From Sphingobium jiangsuense (GTDB lineage: Bacteria > Pseudomonadota > Alphaproteobacteria > Sphingomonadales > Sphingomonadaceae), in the NCBI RefSeq assembly GCF_014196495.1, contig NZ_JACIDT010000024.1:1-54035 (forward strand): a stretch of DNA of 54,035 nucleotides. Reading direction: 5' to 3'. The notes under the pieces are model-generated. The model was given only the letters and a program-made list of their open reading frames with translations, was not told the DNA's origin and made no database searches. Position 1 is the first letter of the stretch, and every line of letters starts with the position of its first letter. The translations under genes and the position numbers were made by a program. This document shows, piece after piece, positions 51,079 to 54,035 of the stretch.

Positions 51079-52248
51079 GTGAAGGCTTTTCTCACGAGCA
51101 GCAAGGCTCCCGGCAGGGTTTCGGCACTGAAGGTCGGGATTCTCGTCTTCCTTCTCGTCCTGCTGGTTTCCGCCATCCTGCTGTGGCGGTCAAGCGATAC
51201 GGGCGGGGAGCAAGCCGCCCCCGCCGGGCTGACCGACGTGCGCGGCCGCCCGATCCACAAGACCGGTCCGTTCCGCCGCATCGCGATCGACGACAGCCGC
51301 TATCTGGTCGCGCTCGGCCTGATCCATCCCGATCCTGTGTCGCTGCTCGCCGCCTGGCCGCAGGACATCAACCGGCTCGGCACGGAAACCTATACCCAGT
51401 TCCTCAAGAAATCGCCCGCGCTCGCCACCTTGCCGAAGATATCCAGCTCGGCGGGCAGCTTCGATGTGGAATCGCTGCTCGCCGCGCATCCGGATGTCGC
51501 CATCCTGTCGCTGGAAAGCGGCATCACCGACGCGCAGATCGCCCAGCTCGAAGCGGCGGGCGTGCCGGTCGTGATCGTCGATTTCTTCGTGAAGCCGTTC
51601 GAAAATCTGGGCCACAGCCTTGAGATACTGGGGGCGCTGACCGGGCGGGAACAGCAGGCGAAGGCCTTCGTCGATTTCCGCGCGGAACGGATGAAGCGCA
51701 TCGCCGACCGCGTCGCCTCGCTGCCCGCCGACAAGCGGCCGACCGTGTTTCTGGAGGCGCATGCGGGCATGAACGAGGATTGCTGCAATTCGCCGGGCCA
51801 GGGCAATGTCGGCGATTATCTGAGCTTCGTCGGCGGCCATAATATCGGCGCCGACGTCATCAAGCAGTCGTTCGGCAAGCTGAATCTCGAATATGTGATC
51901 TCGCGCGATCCCCATATCTATATCGGCACCGGCGGGCCGCATCTCGCCAAGGCGGGCGGGCTCGTGCTGGGCGCGGGCTATAGCGAGGCGCAGGCCCGCG
52001 CGTCGCTGGAGAAGGTGACCGCCCGCCGGGGCATCGCCGGGCTTTCCGCGGTGCGCGAAGGGCGCGCCTACGGCTTTTCCCATCAGCTCATCAACTCGCC
52101 GCTCGATATCGTCGCCATAGAGACGTTCGCCAAATGGGTGCACCCCGAACTGTTCGCGGACATCGATCCGGCCGCGACGCTGGCGACGATCAACCGCGAC
52201 TTCCTCGCCCTGCCCTATGACGGCGTCTACTGGGTGAGCCTGAAATAA
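51079..52248 (+). CDS. Iron-siderophore type periplasmic binding protein, membrane-anchored
   Basis: The 389-residue protein starts at GTG 51079; an upstream in-frame ATG at 51004 sits only six bases after the Fur-like site. A single N-terminal helix (VGILVFLLVLLVSAILLW, residues ~22-40) looks like an uncleaved anchor; there is no lipobox. The rest is a TroA/BtuF-like binding fold: RIAIDDSRYLVALGLIHPDP, LAAHPDVAILSLESGITDAQ, VPVVIVDFFVKPFENLGHSL and VGDYLSFVGGHNIGADVI. It resembles Fe3+-siderophore or corrinoid binding proteins. No permease or ATPase gene is adjacent. GGGGGA precedes the GTG. Confidence 0.85.
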   Translation: MKAFLTSSKAPGRVSALKVGILVFLLVLLVSAILLWRSSDTGGEQAAPAGLTDVRGRPIHKTGPFRRIAIDDSRYLVALGLIHPDPVSLLAAWPQDINRLGTETYTQFLKKSPALATLPKISSSAGSFDVESLLAAHPDVAILSLESGITDAQIAQLEAAGVPVVIVDFFVKPFENLGHSLEILGALTGREQQAKAFVDFRAERMKRIADRVASLPADKRPTVFLEAHAGMNEDCCNSPGQGNVGDYLSFVGGHNIGADVIKQSFGKLNLEYVISRDPHIYIGTGGPHLAKAGGLVLGAGYSEAQARASLEKVTARRGIAGLSAVREGRAYGFSHQLINSPLDIVAIETFAKWVHPELFADIDPAATLATINRDFLALPYDGVYWVSLK

Positions 52249-52355
52249 TTCCGGGAAGAACGGGCCTTCCCCGACCCCGTCGGGAAACCCACAAGAACAA
52301 ACCCTTGGCGGAAAACGCCATTTCCCTTCGCACCGAACAGACAGGAGATTTTGAT

Positions 52356-53828
52356 ATGACGCATCTCAACAGAGCAAGGCGGGCGGGCATCGCCCTGCTG
52401 GCCGCCGGATCGCTGATCGCCGCCGGGGCGGGCATCGGCGCGGGCGCGGCATTCGCCCAGTCGGCCTTCAGCACGCTCGACAAGACCTCAAGCGCGCAGA
52501 TCCGCTTCTCCGCCCCAGAGCGCAACCAGCCGATTCTGGCGGGCGGCGAGGTGACGGCGGCGGGCGAGGGCTTCCGCCCCGGCCAGCAGGTCACGCTGCT
52601 CTACGGCACCACGCCGCTGTCCGGCGCACCGCTGGTCGCCGACGCGGAAGGCAAGGTTTCCGGCAAGTTCCAGGTTCCGGCCAATGCGGTTCCGGGCGTC
52701 CACCCGATCGTCATCGTCGCGCAGGGCCCCTATTATGCGACCGTCGCCGACCTCAAGGTGTCGCCGACCATCCCGCTTTCCGGGCAGAAGGACTATGTGC
52801 TGACCGAGGCGCAGGCGGCGCGCGGCCTCTACCAGTCCGCCTATAGCGCGAAGAACAACGCGCTGTTCGTCACCTCCGCCGTGGGCCGTCCGCCGGTGCG
52901 CCAGTCCGAGCTGGTGAAGCTCGACGCCGAAACATTGAAGGTGCTCGCCCGCGTCACGCCGCAGGCCGCGCCGGAACGTCAGGGCGGCCCGCAGGGCGCG
53001 CCGCGTCCGGCCGCGCCGGGCGGTGCCCAGGGCCCGCAGGGTCCGGGCGTGTTCGCCGTCTACGGCGTCGATGTGGACGACAGCAAGGATCTGGTCTGGG
53101 TCACCAATACCCGCCAGAACACGATCGCGGTCTATCGCCAGTCCGACCTGTCGCTGGTCAAGCAGTTCGCGCCCGACACGGTCGGCCATCCGCGCGACGT
53201 GCGCGTCGATGCGCCGCTGAACAAGGCCTATGTCAGCGCCACCGGCCACCCGGAAGTCGCGGTGATCGACACCGGCAGCCTGGAGAAGATCAAGACGATC
53301 CAGATCCAGGCGAAGGGGCGCGGCAAGGAATTTTCCGCCGCCAGCCTCTCGCTCGATGCGGCTGCGCATCGCCTCTATGTCGTCAGCCTGACGACCAACG
53401 AGGTCGCGGTGATCGACACCCGCACCGACACGGTGGAGAAGGTCCTGCCCGTTCCCGGCGTCCGCAGCGCCATCGGCGTGTCGCACGACCCGCAGACCGG
53501 CCGCATCTTCGTCGTCGCACAGGGCAGCGACAATCTGGTCGTGCTGGACGGCAATGACGGCAAGGTTATCGCCGACACGCCGGTGGGCGCGGGCGCGCTC
53601 AATGTCGTGTTCGATCCGGTCAAGCGCCGCGCCTATATCGCCAATCGCGGCGCGAGCACCATCGCGGTGACCGACGCCGACGGCAAGCTGGTCGCCAATC
53701 TCGGCCCGGCGCCGACCGCCAACCATGTGGCGCTGGGCAAGAACGGCACCATCTTCGCGGTCGACAAATCCGCCGGCGCGAAGGACGCCGAAGCCGACAC
53801 CATCACCCGCATCCGCCCGCGCCGCTGA
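52356..53828 (+). CDS. YncE-like secreted beta-propeller protein
   Basis: The 490-residue protein has a signal peptide (ALLAAGSLIAAGAGIGAGAA, cleavage near AFA-QS), an Ig-like N-terminal domain (PILAGGEVTAAGEGFRPGQQ), a Gly/Pro/Ala linker around residues 215-230, and YVTN-type propeller repeats: DSKDLVWVTNTRQNTIAVYR, LNKAYVSATGHPEVAVIDTG, AHRLYVVSLTTNEVAVIDTR and KRRAYIANRGASTIAVTDAD. E. coli YncE is a Fur-regulated periplasmic propeller next to the receptor gene yncD, so the context fits. AGGAG precedes the ATG; it follows the binding protein after 107 bases. Confidence 0.88.
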   Translation: MTHLNRARRAGIALLAAGSLIAAGAGIGAGAAFAQSAFSTLDKTSSAQIRFSAPERNQPILAGGEVTAAGEGFRPGQQVTLLYGTTPLSGAPLVADAEGKVSGKFQVPANAVPGVHPIVIVAQGPYYATVADLKVSPTIPLSGQKDYVLTEAQAARGLYQSAYSAKNNALFVTSAVGRPPVRQSELVKLDAETLKVLARVTPQAAPERQGGPQGAPRPAAPGGAQGPQGPGVFAVYGVDVDDSKDLVWVTNTRQNTIAVYRQSDLSLVKQFAPDTVGHPRDVRVDAPLNKAYVSATGHPEVAVIDTGSLEKIKTIQIQAKGRGKEFSAASLSLDAAAHRLYVVSLTTNEVAVIDTRTDTVEKVLPVPGVRSAIGVSHDPQTGRIFVVAQGSDNLVVLDGNDGKVIADTPVGAGALNVVFDPVKRRAYIANRGASTIAVTDADGKLVANLGPAPTANHVALGKNGTIFAVDKSAGAKDAEADTITRIRPRR

Positions 53829-53851
53829 TCGGTCGATGCTCGGATGAAAGG

Positions 53852-53886
53852 CCGGGGCGGTCCTTGAGTGGAGCGCCCCGGTTTTT
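53852..53886 (+). terminator. Rho-independent terminator of the YncE-like gene
   Basis: CCGGGGCG (53852-53859) pairs with CGCCCCGG (53874-53881), followed by TTTTT (53882-53886). Confidence 0.9.
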
Positions 53887-53952
53887 GTAGTTTGCAAACT
53901 TGTTGGCTGTTTGCAGCCGAAAGCTGACATACGAATAAGAGAACCGTTCGGG

Positions 53953-54035
53953 CTGAGCTTGTCGAAGCCCTGTACTTTCTAAAGGTTGAAAAACAGCCGT
54001 TGGGCTTTGCCCGCCCTTCGGGTCGACAAGCTCAG
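53953..54035. repeat. Inverted repeat with CTGAGCTTGTCGA arms
   Basis: CTGAGCTTGTCGA (53953-53965) is repeated inverted as TCGACAAGCTCAG at 54023-54035, the last bases of the window, so the element may continue outside. This arm is a common intergenic repeat motif in sphingomonads from memory. Confidence 0.75.

Noticed and set aside
1..54035. tRNA or rRNA genes, prophage or complete insertion sequence
   Set aside because: None of the expected conserved stretches or transposase motifs was seen by eye; a covariance-model scan would be needed to exclude short RNA genes.

Overview
The window is a GC-rich chromosomal stretch with high G/C in third codon positions. It most resembles a sphingomonad (Alphaproteobacteria, Sphingomonadaceae). 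That placement is an inference from the gene set: a cyo oxidase operon carrying RegB/RegA-type redox sensor genes, several large TonB-dependent receptors, a long PutA, a type II-C Cas9, and short palindromic intergenic repeats. No tRNA, rRNA, complete insertion sequence or prophage was recognised.

Left part (1-28154). A partial DUF4011-type helicase gene runs off the left edge. It is followed by putA, a small hypothetical gene, a YbaL-type K+/H+ antiporter gene and a ferredoxin-NADP reductase gene. The minus-strand operon cyoA-cyoB-cyoC-cyoD-surf1-regB-regA (15455 down to 8485) encodes a bo3-type quinol oxidase, an assembly factor and a redox two-component pair. An MFS transporter and a molybdate cluster (modE-like, modA, modB, modC) follow. 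Next come two gene remnants fused at a rearrangement junction near 19970, a bile acid:sodium symporter-family gene, a ferredoxin/ferredoxin reductase pair, an APH-like/P-loop kinase, a universal stress protein behind an FNR-type site, a phasin-like protein, an L,D-transpeptidase-fold protein and a degenerate receiver-domain protein.

Centre (28157-36104). This is a complete type II-C CRISPR-Cas locus: a minus-strand tracrRNA with readable promoter, anti-repeat and terminator; cas9 (1107 aa), cas1 and cas2 on the plus strand; a short cas2-proximal region with an 11-bp inverted repeat; and 44 repeats of 36 nt with 43 spacers of 29 or 30 nt. Each repeat carries a -10-like TATGAT, which suggests that every crRNA is transcribed from its own repeat, leftward on the minus strand. 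Repeats decay at the end far from cas2, and a fossil repeat lies two periods beyond the annotated end. Three spacers share the same target in the same register but differ in the seed.

Right part (36149-54035). Two divergent secreted alpha/beta hydrolases and a large TonB-dependent receptor share a LacI-type operator and look like one catabolic regulon. A LysR gene follows, then an iron-acquisition region: a FepA-like catecholate receptor, exbB-exbD-tonB with a methyltransferase gene downstream, cytochrome b561, a siderophore-esterase-like hydrolase, a membrane-anchored substrate-binding protein and a YncE-like beta-propeller. Fur-box-like dyads sit before several of these genes and before two redox genes on the left. 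No ABC permease or ATPase for the binding protein is present in the window.
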